Assembly: GCF_000311725.1 (NCBI RefSeq)
Contig: NZ_HE978514.1
Coordinates: 105,111 to 169,110, forward strand
From: Robertmurraya massiliosenegalensis JC6
GTDB lineage: Bacteria; Bacillota; Bacilli; Bacillales; Cytobacillaceae
DNA: 64,000 nucleotides
Reading direction: 5' to 3'
Under the pieces are notes generated by a model. That model had not been told where the DNA came from. It was given only the letters and a program-made list of their open reading frames with translations, and did no database searches. The position numbers and the translations under genes are program-made. Shown in pieces: positions 34,359 to 44,481 of this stretch; positions within the stretch are counted from its first letter, which is position 1, and every line of letters starts with the position of its first letter.

Positions 34359-35924
34359 TTATACATCTACTTCTACACCAGATTTAAATTCAATAGTTAG
34401 TTTATCATCATAAACCGTTATTTTCTCTATAAGTCTCCTTACTAGTTGCTCATCATACTCCTCAAGGAGGGTGGATTGTTCATTTAGGAACTTTTCCATA
34501 TCTTCTAGTCTTTGCTTGGAGCCTTTTTTGCCAGCTTCTTCTGCTAAAGCCTTATGCCTTTCCTCTCTGAGCCTGTAAATCTCATCGGCTATATCGTTAT
34601 AATCCTCTTTGGAATTGGCCAGTCTCAAAAGGTCTTTTTGTAATTCCTCTAGCTTTTTATCTATCTCGGAAACAATATTATTGTCCGTTTCACTTATCAC
34701 TGTTTCTATATTTTCCTTTAAGATAGTTAAAAAGCCATCCTTTTGCCCTATTAGTTTATTAATTGCATCAACCGTAGCAAGGCCTATCATATCCTCCAGC
34801 ACGGTTCGGGAATGACAAGTTAACCCTGTATTCTCAAGCCTACTGACGCATCTCCAAACAATCGATTTTTTACCTCGGTTATTCCAATGAACTCTACGGT
34901 ATATTTCGCCACACTCACCACAGAAGATAATTTGCGAAAATACATGATTTGAACTAAAGTTTCTTTTCTTTCCGCTAGTACTTATATGTCCTTTACTTCT
35001 ACGAACTAACTCTTCTTGAACCTGCATGAAAATTTCACGCGGGATAATAGCTTCATGACTATTCTCAACATAATATTGAGGTACGATACCGTTATTTACA
35101 ACCCTCTTTTTTGTAAGAAAATCTACTGTGTAAGTTTTTTGGAGCAATGCATCACCAATATATTTTTCATTGCTTAATATCTTCCTTATGGTACTGGTAT
35201 GCCACCTTTTTTTGCCCGCTCCTGTAAGTATGCCATCTGCTTCAAGTCCTTTTTTAATTTTATCCATACTGGAGCCTTCAAGATATTCTCGGTAAATTCT
35301 CTTAACTATTTCAGCCTCCTCCGGTACAATTACTAATCGCTTATTCTCATCCTTGGTATATCCTAAAAACCTAGAGCAATTGACCATTACTTCTCCTTGT
35401 TGGTATCGGTATTGATAACCAAGCTTTACATTCTGGCTTAATGACTGGCTTTCTTGTTGCGCTAAGGAAGCCATAATAGTTAGCATAATTTCACCTTTGG
35501 CATCCAGTGTATTGATATTTTCTTTTTCAAAATATACCGCAATATTTTTATCTTTTAATTTTCTGATGTAATGTAGGCAGTCTAAGGTATTCCTAGCAAA
35601 TCGGCTTATTGATTTGGTAATAATCATATCAATTTTCCCTGCCATGCACTCATCAATCATTCGATTAAATTCATCACGATTTTTTGTATTTGTACCGCTG
35701 ATACCATCATCAGCAAAGATCCCTGCAAATTCCCACTCTGAATTTTTCTTAATAAATTCAGTATAATGTTCAATCTGCACTTCGTAACTACTAGCTTGTT
35801 CATCACTGTCGGTAGAAACTCGACAATAAGCAGCAACCCGAAGTTTTGGTGTTTCATCTTCTTTTCGATTGTTGCCCATGCGTTTTATTGCAGGTATAAT
35901 CATTACATTTTTACTAACTGCCAT
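34359..35924 (-). CDS. Large serine recombinase (third of the module)
   Basis: The N-terminal resolvase domain contains [16 protein letters not shown] with the nucleophilic Ser, ADDGISGT and [10 protein letters not shown]. It is followed by the recombinase domain (about residues 190-290), a zinc ribbon ([11 protein letters not shown], then Cys further on) and a coiled coil (about 400-480). It is a site-specific integrase/excisionase type enzyme of 521 residues. ATG 35924 with GAGGG eight bases upstream is preferred over GTG 35939. Confidence 0.9.
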   Translation of the reverse strand: MAVSKNVMIIPAIKRMGNNRKEDETPKLRVAAYCRVSTDSDEQASSYEVQIEHYTEFIKKNSEWEFAGIFADDGISGTNTKNRDEFNRMIDECMAGKIDMIITKSISRFARNTLDCLHYIRKLKDKNIAVYFEKENINTLDAKGEIMLTIMASLAQQESQSLSQNVKLGYQYRYQQGEVMVNCSRFLGYTKDENKRLVIVPEEAEIVKRIYREYLEGSSMDKIKKGLEADGILTGAGKKRWHTSTIRKILSNEKYIGDALLQKTYTVDFLTKKRVVNNGIVPQYYVENSHEAIIPREIFMQVQEELVRRSKGHISTSGKKRNFSSNHVFSQIIFCGECGEIYRRVHWNNRGKKSIVWRCVSRLENTGLTCHSRTVLEDMIGLATVDAINKLIGQKDGFLTILKENIETVISETDNNIVSEIDKKLEELQKDLLRLANSKEDYNDIADEIYRLREERHKALAEEAGKKGSKQRLEDMEKFLNEQSTLLEEYDEQLVRRLIEKITVYDDKLTIEFKSGVEVDV

Positions 35925-35925
35925 C

Positions 35926-36351
35926 TTACTGTCCCTCACTTTCTATTAAGCTATAAACATACTCCGCTTGTGTAAAAGGATTTGTATACTTCTGAATTAC
36001 TTGTCCTATGGTAAACTTCTTAGAAATAGTAGGTTTGTCTTCTTTCTTGGGTTCAAAGATTCTACCTAGCTTTTTCGCTCTCTTTACCCTCTCTGCTTCT
36101 GCTTTTTCGTAGGTCTCTTTATCAATGATGGCAGGGTAATAATCATCACCAAGATAACGTTCATTTCTTAGCATCCTTCCAGCAGTTCCATGATAAGCAT
36201 CTATTCCAGCAGTCTTTGCTGCGACCGATAAAGAAAGGCCTGATAAGTATCCCCTATACAAACTCCTAACCTTTTCAGCTTTTTCTTCATCGATAACTGC
36301 TCTACCATTCTCTATCCTATAGCCGTAAGGCGTATGTGCCACTTTTCTCAC
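35926..36351 (-). CDS. Small recombinase-domain protein lacking the catalytic domain
   Basis: About 141 residues resembling only the middle Recombinase domain of serine recombinases ([23 protein letters not shown], then [23 protein letters not shown]; cores PYGYRIENG and [10 protein letters not shown]). There is no resolvase domain and no nucleophilic Ser. GTG 36351 overlaps the upstream TGA as GTGA and has AAGGG upstream; an ATG at 36378 would lie inside the previous gene. It lies between two full recombinases and probably modulates them. Confidence 0.75.
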   Translation of the reverse strand: MRKVAHTPYGYRIENGRAVIDEEKAEKVRSLYRGYLSGLSLSVAAKTAGIDAYHGTAGRMLRNERYLGDDYYPAIIDKETYEKAEAERVKRAKKLGRIFEPKKEDKPTISKKFTIGQVIQKYTNPFTQAEYVYSLIESEGQ

Positions 36352-37907
36352 ATCCTTTCCCTTAGTGTGATTCCACATTTCAGAACGAAACCTATCTCTA
36401 CCCTTGAGTAAACGATAATTTTTTCAACATAATCATTGAAAATTTGCTCGCTAAAGGTATTTATCATTTCAGCCTTATTTGTAAACTTTATTAAGTTACT
36501 GACTTCCTGCACCTTTGATAATTCACCATTTAAAGCATGAATTAAAGCTTCTTTTTGCCCCATATAATTATCTGCTTCCATTTGCAGTTCATTGTTTTCT
36601 CTGTTAAAAAGGGCAGGTTCTAGATAACCCTTTGCCATAAGCTTTACAAGCAGTTCTCTCTGTTCTGCATTTTTTTCAATTTGCTTCTCTAATTCCTGAA
36701 TTCTTGAAAGGTTATCTGAGTTGCTCATTCCACGCAAAGCATCTAATAGTGGTTGTAGAATAAGTTTTCTACCGAAAATCAGCTTGTTAATCATAGTAAC
36801 AAAGGCCGTCTTTATATCCTCATCTCGAATAAACTGCATTGAACATTCTGTTATCTGCTTTAAGTGTTTACTACAACACCAGGCTACATATTTTCTTGTG
36901 CCGGATGAATGAATTCGTCTTTTAAAGGTGCTACTACATTCCGAGCAAATAATTTTTCCGGAGAAAGAATACCGGTTTTGGTACTTATCATTACGCTTTT
37001 CTATTCCCTTTTCTTTTGCCCTTTGATTTAAGGCAGCCTCTACTGCTTCAAACACTTCATGGCTGATAATTGCGTCATGGTGATTTTCTATTAAATATCT
37101 GTTTTTCTCACCATAATTGGTGCGCTTATTAAAACGGGAATCTGTATAGGTTTTTTGCAGTATAACATCCCCGGTATATTTCTCATTTTTTAGAATTCCT
37201 CGAATTGTGGTAGCAGTCCAACGACCGCCTCTTTTAGAAGGGATACCCTTTTGATTAAGATCATCTGCTATTTTCTGTGTACCCTTGCCTGATAATACTT
37301 CTGCAAAAATATACTTCACAATTTCTGCTTGCTCAGGATTTACCACCATTTGACCGTCAATGTTGTCATAACCATATGGTGGGTATGAAATCTTAAAAGT
37401 TCCGTTCTGAAATCTCCTTTGAATTGCCCACTTGTTATTTTCCGAAATGGAGATTGACTCACTTTCTGCAAGCCCGCTTAATATAGAAAGCATCAGTTCA
37501 CTTTCCATTGATTGGGTATTGATATTCTCTTTCTCAAAGTAGATATAAATCCCAAGGTCCAACAGTTTACGAACCATCTCCAAACAATCCGTAGTGTTTC
37601 TTGCAAACCTACTAATGGACTTTGTAATAATTAAGTCAATCTTCTTGTTTTCACAATCTGACAGCATTCTTAGAAGTTCCGTTCGGTTTTCTTTTTTAGT
37701 GCCACTAATTCCCTCATCATAATACAAGCCAACATACTCCCATTCTGGGTTTGCCTTTATGTAAGTCTCATAATGGGATTTTTGTGCTTGTAGACTTACT
37801 AACTGTTCATCACTACCCGTAGAAACACGACAGTATGCGGCCACTCGTAGTTTAGGTTTGATAATCGATGCAACCTTATTTCCTTCTATTTTCGTTATCT
37901 TTTTCAT
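36348..37907 (-). CDS. Large serine recombinase (first of the module)
   Basis: A 519-residue enzyme with [14 protein letters not shown] (catalytic Ser), [22 protein letters not shown], a recombinase domain, a zinc ribbon (CSECSSTFKRR) and a C-terminal coiled coil. ATG 37907 has AAGGAGG seven bases ahead; the frame extends to 37934. It is clearly paralogous to the recombinase at 34359. Confidence 0.9.
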   Translation of the reverse strand: MKKITKIEGNKVASIIKPKLRVAAYCRVSTGSDEQLVSLQAQKSHYETYIKANPEWEYVGLYYDEGISGTKKENRTELLRMLSDCENKKIDLIITKSISRFARNTTDCLEMVRKLLDLGIYIYFEKENINTQSMESELMLSILSGLAESESISISENNKWAIQRRFQNGTFKISYPPYGYDNIDGQMVVNPEQAEIVKYIFAEVLSGKGTQKIADDLNQKGIPSKRGGRWTATTIRGILKNEKYTGDVILQKTYTDSRFNKRTNYGEKNRYLIENHHDAIISHEVFEAVEAALNQRAKEKGIEKRNDKYQNRYSFSGKIICSECSSTFKRRIHSSGTRKYVAWCCSKHLKQITECSMQFIRDEDIKTAFVTMINKLIFGRKLILQPLLDALRGMSNSDNLSRIQELEKQIEKNAEQRELLVKLMAKGYLEPALFNRENNELQMEADNYMGQKEALIHALNGELSKVQEVSNLIKFTNKAEMINTFSEQIFNDYVEKIIVYSRVEIGFVLKCGITLRERM

Positions 37908-37952
37908 CGCCTCACCTCCTTCTTGGTAGGTCACATATTACCTCTGAAGCCC

Positions 37953-38204
37953 TTATATATCAACGAATTCAGGCATTATCTCTGCTAAAAAAGGAGAGAA
38001 AGTTTGGCGGTTGAGTACATCTATCTTGTTGAATTCTGCCTCCGTTATTAAACCTTTTTGAAGCATCTTTCTAAGTAATTTCTCTGCTTGAATATAATCA
38101 AACTCACGCTGTAGCTGCTCCTGTGACATTTTTTTTAATTCGGTGCTTTTGTCTATAACCCCATCTGAGATCTTCATAACTTTTTTATCCTCATGCTGAT
38201 TCAT
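37953..38204 (-). CDS. SHOCT-domain small protein
   Basis: An 83-residue protein whose second half (AEKLLRKMLQKGLITEAEFNKID) is a SHOCT-type short C-terminal helix motif. AGGAGG precedes the ATG. Such proteins often sit upstream of tandem recombinases in Firmicutes mobile elements; the role is unknown. Confidence 0.7.
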   Translation of the reverse strand: MNQHEDKKVMKISDGVIDKSTELKKMSQEQLQREFDYIQAEKLLRKMLQKGLITEAEFNKIDVLNRQTFSPFLAEIMPEFVDI

Positions 38205-38282
38205 GTAGAATCACCTCCTACCTAATAGCCGCGGGAACAGGTCGAAGTTGAGGATTTGTAAAAATTAAATTAAATCAGAGCA

Positions 38283-38321
38283 TAAAAAAAGAGCCTGCAA
38301 GGGAATAACCCCCACAGGCTA
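38283..38321 (-). terminator. Terminator of the late/lysis operon
   Basis: On the minus strand AGCCTG and CAGGCT flank a GGG/CCC inner stem and are followed by CTTTTTTTATG. It separates the lysis genes from the integration module. Confidence 0.8.
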
Positions 38322-38400
38322 TATACATCTAATAGTTAATATTTTTTAGGGAAACTCTGTAAAGCTAAAGCATAATTGCCTATTAACTCGCTCCCCTTGA

Positions 38401-39102
38401 TTAATCATACTTAATAAATGCATCCGTAAATCCTGCCTTTTTAGCTTTTGCAAGCTGTGCCTCAGCATTTGCTTTGACAGTGTATGCACCTATTTGTACA
38501 CGATAGTATTTCTTTTTCGCTGGTTCTGCTGATTTTTCTTCTTCGCTTAGAAGTTTCTTAACATCTGCTCTAAAGGTATCCATGGTCTTGCCATGCTTAG
38601 GAAACCAGTGCATAACATCCGCATGGTTACTGGCTAAACCTTGCTTATAGCCTTCACTATGACAGATGATATCCTTCTCACTTAGTCCATAGAGTTTGCA
38701 AAGATGTACACAAAGCTCTACTGCTTCCTTATAAACAGCAGAAAAATACGAGGCATCGGTTAGACCGTCCTCGCAAATTTCAAATCCTATATGCGTGTTA
38801 TTCGCATCTCCTCCAGCATGCCAACCACGATGATTCCAAGGCAATGTTTGATAGGTGGCAATGGAGCCATCTGCTAACTTACCAATAAAAGCATGGACAC
38901 AAACTTGACGACCTCCGGGTTTATCCTGATTCCAATGATTGTTGTATTTGTTCTTTCCGAGCAAACCGTCATCTGGACCAACATATCTCTTCAACCACGG
39001 GTTGTTAGCCCCTGTTGAGTGAATCATTATACCCTTCGGTTTTATTGTTTTGCCTGCCTTGTAACAAGCGTTTTTTGTAAGTATTAGTTTACGTAAATTC
39101 AT
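38401..39102 (-). CDS. N-acetylmuramoyl-L-alanine amidase (endolysin) with SPOR-like domain
   Basis: The N-terminal amidase_2 domain (residues about 15-165) has the zinc His in MIHSTGA, HRGWHAGGDANNTHIGFEICED (cores WHAGG and GFEICE) and late His in CHSEGY. The C-terminal 50 residues, YYRVQIGAYTVKANAEAQLAKAK, form a SPOR-like peptidoglycan-binding domain. It cleaves the MurNAc-L-Ala bond for host lysis. ATG 39102 has AGAGG eight bases upstream. It follows the holin gene. Confidence 0.92.
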   Translation of the reverse strand: MNLRKLILTKNACYKAGKTIKPKGIMIHSTGANNPWLKRYVGPDDGLLGKNKYNNHWNQDKPGGRQVCVHAFIGKLADGSIATYQTLPWNHRGWHAGGDANNTHIGFEICEDGLTDASYFSAVYKEAVELCVHLCKLYGLSEKDIICHSEGYKQGLASNHADVMHWFPKHGKTMDTFRADVKKLLSEEEKSAEPAKKKYYRVQIGAYTVKANAEAQLAKAKKAGFTDAFIKYD

Positions 39103-39135
39103 TATAATCACCTCTAATTAGACATTCTGAGCCAA

Positions 39136-39576
39136 TCATACTCCATCACCTGGCTTACGTGGCTCTTCATCACGTCCATGTAGTTGCCGAAGAACCGATT
39201 TTAATTTTTCTGGGATGGGCAGTCCAATATGACCAGCGTTCTCCAAAATGGATATCCCTTCATTACTTAGATAGAAAAAGATTACTGCTGTGCGTAAGGC
39301 TCCACTATTATCTCCGATACTACCTAAAATTTGTGTATCGCTAATATGAGCGATACCCACCATTGCAAAGATGAGTACCTTTTTGAAAATTCCCTTGGCA
39401 CCTATTTCACTACACAATTTTTTATCTATAATGGCACAGAGCACTCCTGTCACATAATCGATGACTATAAAGGCTACCAATGCATAAAGAAATCCATCAT
39501 AACCGCCGAAAAACCACCCAAGAAATCCACCGACTGTGGCAATAGCCAGTTGTATCCAATTCCAAATCTCTTTCAT
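39136..39576 (-). CDS. Phage holin (toxin secretion/phage lysis holin family)
   Basis: A 146-residue membrane protein with hydrophobic segments near residues 8-30, 33-52 and 68-86, including DYVTGVLCAIIDKKLCSEIGAKGIFKK (core GVLCAIIDKKLCSE), typical of phage_holin_4. It permeabilises the membrane so that the adjacent amidase can reach the wall. ATG 39576 has GGAGG upstream. Confidence 0.9.
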   Translation of the reverse strand: MKEIWNWIQLAIATVGGFLGWFFGGYDGFLYALVAFIVIDYVTGVLCAIIDKKLCSEIGAKGIFKKVLIFAMVGIAHISDTQILGSIGDNSGALRTAVIFFYLSNEGISILENAGHIGLPIPEKLKSVLRQLHGRDEEPRKPGDGV

Positions 39577-39650
39577 TAAAGACACCTCCATTCGTGTATT
39601 TCCATATAGAAAAGCGCCCCTGCAAATTACAAGAGCGCTGAATGTTACCT

Positions 39651-42005
39651 TTACATGATTTTTATTAGGTCATAAATTTGTTGCATTACATCTGCCTTGG
39701 GTCGTCCTGAACCGATAGGCAACCATGTGACAGGTGGTATATCGAATGCCTGGGAAGAATCAAAACTACTAATCATCAAAATAATCGCATCAATTGCTTT
39801 GCGTATTTCAACGATATGAAATGGCCAATTCTTAACAGTGGTCTTTCCTGAGATAATCTCCTCTTTCCAAGTTGCAGGGGACAGATTGTAATAGCTACGC
39901 ACCCTGTTTATAGCAGTTCGAAGCGTCTGAATATGCGCTGCCTTTACGTGTGTTACATTAGCAGTGATGATTTCAAAAGGTAATGCTAAAATCGTGAAGG
40001 TACGAACAACTTCTGTGCTTGCCGATTCGATATCACTGTCAAGACAACGAAAAGTAACTGTATGGCTTCCTACTGAAAGCGGTTCAGCTTGGTAAACGGT
40101 CCTGACCCCATTACCAAGGTAGCCGCTTATGGAAAACCTCTCAGGATTGTCTACGCTGTTTTCCCATGGGCCAGAGTCGATCTTTACCTCTACTATTTGT
40201 GATTGCCCATCTGGTTCGATACCTGTTGTGATCATAAAACGTGGCGTGGTGTTATAAGTAAAATTTCCAGACAATGGACAGTTCACTATTGGTGCTGCTG
40301 GTGGGCTGTTTTTCTTTACAGTGTTGCTAACTACAAAGGCAGAAACAGCATCAAGTGCATCTGTAACACTTATTCGATAACGGGTATACCGACCAGCTAT
40401 CTGTGAGGCATTTACCTGAAGGCTACCTGAAGTACTGCTTGAAATACTCGTCGTCAGTGCTTCGTATGCCGACCAATTCACACCATCTGCCGATGTAGCC
40501 TGTTGTATGACATACTGCTTAATCGCACTGGTTCCTGGTACCGTTCCGCTCCATGAAAGATTTATTGTGTTAGCTTCATATATAGGAGGGGTTGCGGCAA
40601 AAGTAGTCGGCGGTATGGGTAGTATATTTTTACGTACAGTATTGCTGGATATAGTCCAGTCTGAGTAAAAATCCTCTCCAGCCGTACCACGAGTTCTTAT
40701 TCGGAAACGACGATAATGACCACGTGTAGCAGGTGGACTGACATTTAAAATACTGCTTGTTGCAGAAGTATTGACTATCGCCAATGCCAACCAAGCACCC
40801 CAATTGCTATTATCTGGCGAATCACTATATTGTATTTCGTAGGAAGTGATGGGATTACCTGCGCCACCAGCTGCTCCACTCCACGAAAGAGTAACGTTTC
40901 CTTCAGATAATGTTGCACTTACCGTGCAGGCAGTCGGTGCTGCACAGGCAGTGATGTTGCAATAAATGCTATTACTGATTTTCTCTATTGAGTAAACATC
41001 AAATGTGTCAATTGTCCAAATACCAAATTGTGTATATGTTCCTGGGGTCCTCGATACAATTGGATTATAGCTACCACCGCTTGCTGCCAATGTCAACATG
41101 GTCAACACATTCCACGCACTCCATGTGCTGTTATCCGTGGATGTGCGACTGGCAATTTGATACCCCTTAATTGGACTGGTACCGCTAGACGCTCCGCTCC
41201 AAGTAAGCGTGATAGTCTCATTACTATATGCCGCAGGGGAGGCAACAGCAGTCGTTGCTGGCTTTGGTACCGTATTCCTGCGGACGCTGTTTGTGGATAC
41301 TTTCCAGCTAGAGTAATAACTAGCTCCTGCTGTACCACGGGTTCGTACACGAAATCTTCGGTAATTACCTCGCGTTGAGGGCGGTGCTACTGATACACTG
41401 CCACTTGATGCTGTGGTGGTCACAGTTGTCAGAGCAGTCCATGCTCCCCATGTGATGTTATCGGCAGAATCACTATATTGAATCTCATAACTAGAGATTG
41501 TATTATTGATGCCCCCAGAAGCACCACTCCAAGAAAGAGTCACATCCCCTTCCGCAAGTGTCGGGGAAACCGTACAAGATGTCGGTGCTCCACATGCTGT
41601 AGTAAGCAATGGAGAGCTTAATACTGTATAACTCGAATTGGTAATTACACCAGAGGATAATGGCAATCGCCCATCAGATACCACTTTGAATGTGACTGGC
41701 TGGGTTGCATTACCTGTAGTAGAAGCACAGGTCACCGAAACATACCTGAGTCTTGGTGTAGTTCCATCCCAGTTATCCCCGTCCGCCGCTTTGATTCGCA
41801 CCTGCGAAGAAGATCCATTTACAGTCATTGTACAAAGCAATGCATAACCATTATGGATGAAGGAACCTGAAGAACCCAATGCAGCGGATATGGTAAAGTT
41901 GTATGTCATCTGGCTATTATTAGGTCGGCTTTTAGTATAAGTAATCGTGTAATAAACGGTCGGGCTGGAACCCGCCTGCAGAGTGATGCCGTTAATATCC
42001 GCCAC
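39651..42005 (-). CDS. Tail fibre/tip protein with four fibronectin type III-like modules
   Basis: A 784-residue protein. After an N-terminal beta-rich domain of about 135 residues come four FN3-like modules in an A-B-A-B order. Modules 1 and 3 share CTVSxTLxEGxVTLSWSGAxGG and YYSxW-type ends; modules 2 and 4 share TxTLSWSG and IKxYxI. A Big/FN3-like segment and a C-terminal helical region follow. The modules are near-repeats also at DNA level. Likely surface- or carbohydrate-binding part of the virion tail. Confidence 0.7.
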   Translation of the reverse strand: MADINGITLQAGSSPTVYYTITYTKSRPNNSQMTYNFTISAALGSSGSFIHNGYALLCTMTVNGSSSQVRIKAADGDNWDGTTPRLRYVSVTCASTTGNATQPVTFKVVSDGRLPLSSGVITNSSYTVLSSPLLTTACGAPTSCTVSPTLAEGDVTLSWSGASGGINNTISSYEIQYSDSADNITWGAWTALTTVTTTASSGSVSVAPPSTRGNYRRFRVRTRGTAGASYYSSWKVSTNSVRRNTVPKPATTAVASPAAYSNETITLTWSGASSGTSPIKGYQIASRTSTDNSTWSAWNVLTMLTLAASGGSYNPIVSRTPGTYTQFGIWTIDTFDVYSIEKISNSIYCNITACAAPTACTVSATLSEGNVTLSWSGAAGGAGNPITSYEIQYSDSPDNSNWGAWLALAIVNTSATSSILNVSPPATRGHYRRFRIRTRGTAGEDFYSDWTISSNTVRKNILPIPPTTFAATPPIYEANTINLSWSGTVPGTSAIKQYVIQQATSADGVNWSAYEALTTSISSSTSGSLQVNASQIAGRYTRYRISVTDALDAVSAFVVSNTVKKNSPPAAPIVNCPLSGNFTYNTTPRFMITTGIEPDGQSQIVEVKIDSGPWENSVDNPERFSISGYLGNGVRTVYQAEPLSVGSHTVTFRCLDSDIESASTEVVRTFTILALPFEIITANVTHVKAAHIQTLRTAINRVRSYYNLSPATWKEEIISGKTTVKNWPFHIVEIRKAIDAIILMISSFDSSQAFDIPPVTWLPIGSGRPKADVMQQIYDLIKIM

Positions 42006-42018
42006 TTATATTCACCTC

Positions 42019-42522
42019 CTATTCATAAACCGCAGAAACTAGCGAGTTTACCAACCCGCAAAGACTAGTATTCAACCGAGTATCAATAATGTTATTTGCT
42101 GAAATCGATGTAGCAGCTGAAGGTACTAGAACATCAGCAATACCTAGTTCATAGACATCGCTTGTTCTTGTCAACTCCGGAGCTATGGGCGATGCCGTTG
42201 GAGTACCAGTAACAATGGCGAGCTGAATGCTTCTCGTAATTTGACTTAAACGAACCACAACCCTGTCTATGCGAGGATTGCTCCCATCTGCTGTAGCAAG
42301 GGGTTTATTTAAAACATCCGTATTTTCATATCTATAACCATTAATCCATGCACTGCCCGGTGCTATGGTTACTGCTAATCCAATCCCAGGAGATACCAGT
42401 AAGTTTGTTGGTGTCGCATAAAACACACCATTCGAGACAAGGCTTCCAAAGTATGCAGCGAAGTCCGTTGCATCATAGACTCTATCCCCATCGGATGAAT
42501 TGAAAAATCCACTTTTCTCCAT
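42019..42522 (-). CDS. Phage tail/baseplate structural protein
   Basis: A 167-residue protein starting MEKSGFFNSSDGDRVYDATDFAAYFGSLV and containing VSPGIGLAVTIAPGSAWINGYRYEN, a pattern common in small tail-tip or receptor-binding-associated proteins of Firmicutes phages. Its place between the Gp37-like protein and the fibre protein supports a tail role. The exact function is not known. Confidence 0.65.
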   Translation of the reverse strand: MEKSGFFNSSDGDRVYDATDFAAYFGSLVSNGVFYATPTNLLVSPGIGLAVTIAPGSAWINGYRYENTDVLNKPLATADGSNPRIDRVVVRLSQITRSIQLAIVTGTPTASPIAPELTRTSDVYELGIADVLVPSAATSISANNIIDTRLNTSLCGLVNSLVSAVYE

Positions 42523-42537
42523 TAATCACTCCTCCTT

Positions 42538-44481
42538 CTATATCGTTTTTGTATACTCTATTACTACATAGCCTGTATACGCGGTTCTATCATTGCCTGG
42601 TTCGACTACAATGTCGGTCTTATTTGCGAAGAGACCAATTTGCGATTCAAAGTTGTTATACCGAGCAAGGGGCAGTGGCAAGAAAACACTTCCGTTCGTG
42701 ACAAAGCCGGATAAACTGACAACAGTACTGAGGTTTGCTATACCATGAGGTACATGTTTTGGTGTTGTATCTGTAAGGGAACCGAGATTTATCTGTTTAC
42801 GATAAATCGTCTTGCCATCTATCCATAGTCGCCCTGTGTTTTGTTCTGTAGTTGAATAATCGCTAAAGGAAGAAGCCAGTTTAGTAGCAGTAATTGTACG
42901 GTCTGCAATTTTTAAACCTGTAACTGCTCCGTTTGCAATTCTTGCAGTAGTTACAGGTTCGTTATTGATATTAAGCCAGTTTGCTTGACCAGAAGGATTA
43001 TCAAATACGAAAACGGAAATCACATAGAATGTCATGGTATTGCGAGAAATGAAGAAACCCATTGCCCGCTGATAGCCATTTCCCGTATCGTCACCGTTAT
43101 GTTTTATCAAAAAGACATGCCCATCGTCACTTGGCTGGTCACTAAACTTATTTCCGCTCCATGAAGTGAAATAAAAGGCATCTCCAGGGTTCATATGGTA
43201 CAACGCATATTGGCCAATCGATATAGTACCTCCACCCACATTAATCTCCAGTGCAGGTAATTTTCCATATAGATTGTTAATAGTAGATGCAACGTTGTCT
43301 CCTTGAATCTCTGAATCTACCTCCGTCAAGTCGCCTAAGGTTTCCTCAACTGTTACTAGCGTATCCTCCACGGCTCCTAAAGCCTGTGCAATTTCAGATA
43401 TGCCAGTTGGAGCGGATATTGCTGTTTTTACCTCACTTAACTCAGAGCGGACTTTTTGGGCGATTGTCAACTCCGCTTTTCCGAACACTACGCTGATGCT
43501 CTGTCCATCTGCGTCATAGGTTTCTTCGACTTCGGTGATGCGCGTCGTCATGGATACACCCCAGGCTTTGGAAATGACTTTGACAGTCTGCCCAAGATCG
43601 AAGTCTACTTTATATGTTAAATTGCCGTGTGGATTGATAGATGTATCAAATGAATAGCGTATGGCTTGCTCACTCAGCTTACTTTGACCTCGAAAGATTA
43701 GTGTATCAATGTATTCTGAACCAAAGTCTTCTGCCCGCAAGTCCTTAGCATCCACGAAAATTTCGTGCCTTGTCTCACCAGAGCCACTTGTAATTGCAAC
43801 AAAAGTTCTGTCTTCACCTTCTCCTTCGCCAGCAACAAGAGCTGTGTTGGCATAATCTCCAGCACTTATTGTATAAATCTGTTCTGTAAGGTTTTCATAT
43901 TCCTTAGAAAATACTGCTTGTGATTCCGTTCCTCTATACAACGATACGGTAAAAAGACCCGTCGCAGGAGTGAACACGGTCTTAATGCCAATATCTGAAG
44001 CAACACATAGTCCTGTCACAGCCTCCATCAAATTTCGATACGATACCTGTGTGCTGATGGGAGCATTTAAGTTTGGAGCAGAAAAAGATATATTTGATAT
44101 CTTCCTTGCTGTATCAGAAGGATTGATAAGATTATTATTTATCAGCTGCTCTACACATACAGAAATGTCACCAGAGAGTTTCTCCGTTTGCCATACAATG
44201 CGGCGGGAAAGGAAGGAAGTTGCAAAGCGACCACTTGCAGTAATAATTTCATGCTCGGTTTGAGAAAGTTCCAGATGCTCAATGATCCCGGCTTCCTCAT
44301 CATCATTTTTCCAGATGATATTCCCTTCCTTTAAGAGTTCTGTATTCTCCGGAGTTGCAATCGCTTTTAATTCAAATGAGCCACACTGGGAATAGCGCCT
44401 CGTCCAGCGCAAGTACTCGAAAGATTCCACAATTCCCACAAGCTCCCGATTTGTATTAAAGATATATAGTTCCATACTCAC
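42538..44481 (-). CDS. Siphovirus Gp37-like tail protein
   Basis: A 647-residue protein whose N-terminal half (LYIFNTNRELVGIVESFEYLRWTRRYSQCGSFEL; core WTRRYSQCGSFEL) matches the siphovirus ReqiPepy6 Gp37-like family, a tail-associated hub-like protein. The middle has a short coiled-coil-like stretch (about 335-400) and the end is a beta-rich domain. It overlaps the distal tail protein gene by 4 bp. Confidence 0.8.
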   Translation of the reverse strand: MSMELYIFNTNRELVGIVESFEYLRWTRRYSQCGSFELKAIATPENTELLKEGNIIWKNDDEEAGIIEHLELSQTEHEIITASGRFATSFLSRRIVWQTEKLSGDISVCVEQLINNNLINPSDTARKISNISFSAPNLNAPISTQVSYRNLMEAVTGLCVASDIGIKTVFTPATGLFTVSLYRGTESQAVFSKEYENLTEQIYTISAGDYANTALVAGEGEGEDRTFVAITSGSGETRHEIFVDAKDLRAEDFGSEYIDTLIFRGQSKLSEQAIRYSFDTSINPHGNLTYKVDFDLGQTVKVISKAWGVSMTTRITEVEETYDADGQSISVVFGKAELTIAQKVRSELSEVKTAISAPTGISEIAQALGAVEDTLVTVEETLGDLTEVDSEIQGDNVASTINNLYGKLPALEINVGGGTISIGQYALYHMNPGDAFYFTSWSGNKFSDQPSDDGHVFLIKHNGDDTGNGYQRAMGFFISRNTMTFYVISVFVFDNPSGQANWLNINNEPVTTARIANGAVTGLKIADRTITATKLASSFSDYSTTEQNTGRLWIDGKTIYRKQINLGSLTDTTPKHVPHGIANLSTVVSLSGFVTNGSVFLPLPLARYNNFESQIGLFANKTDIVVEPGNDRTAYTGYVVIEYTKTI

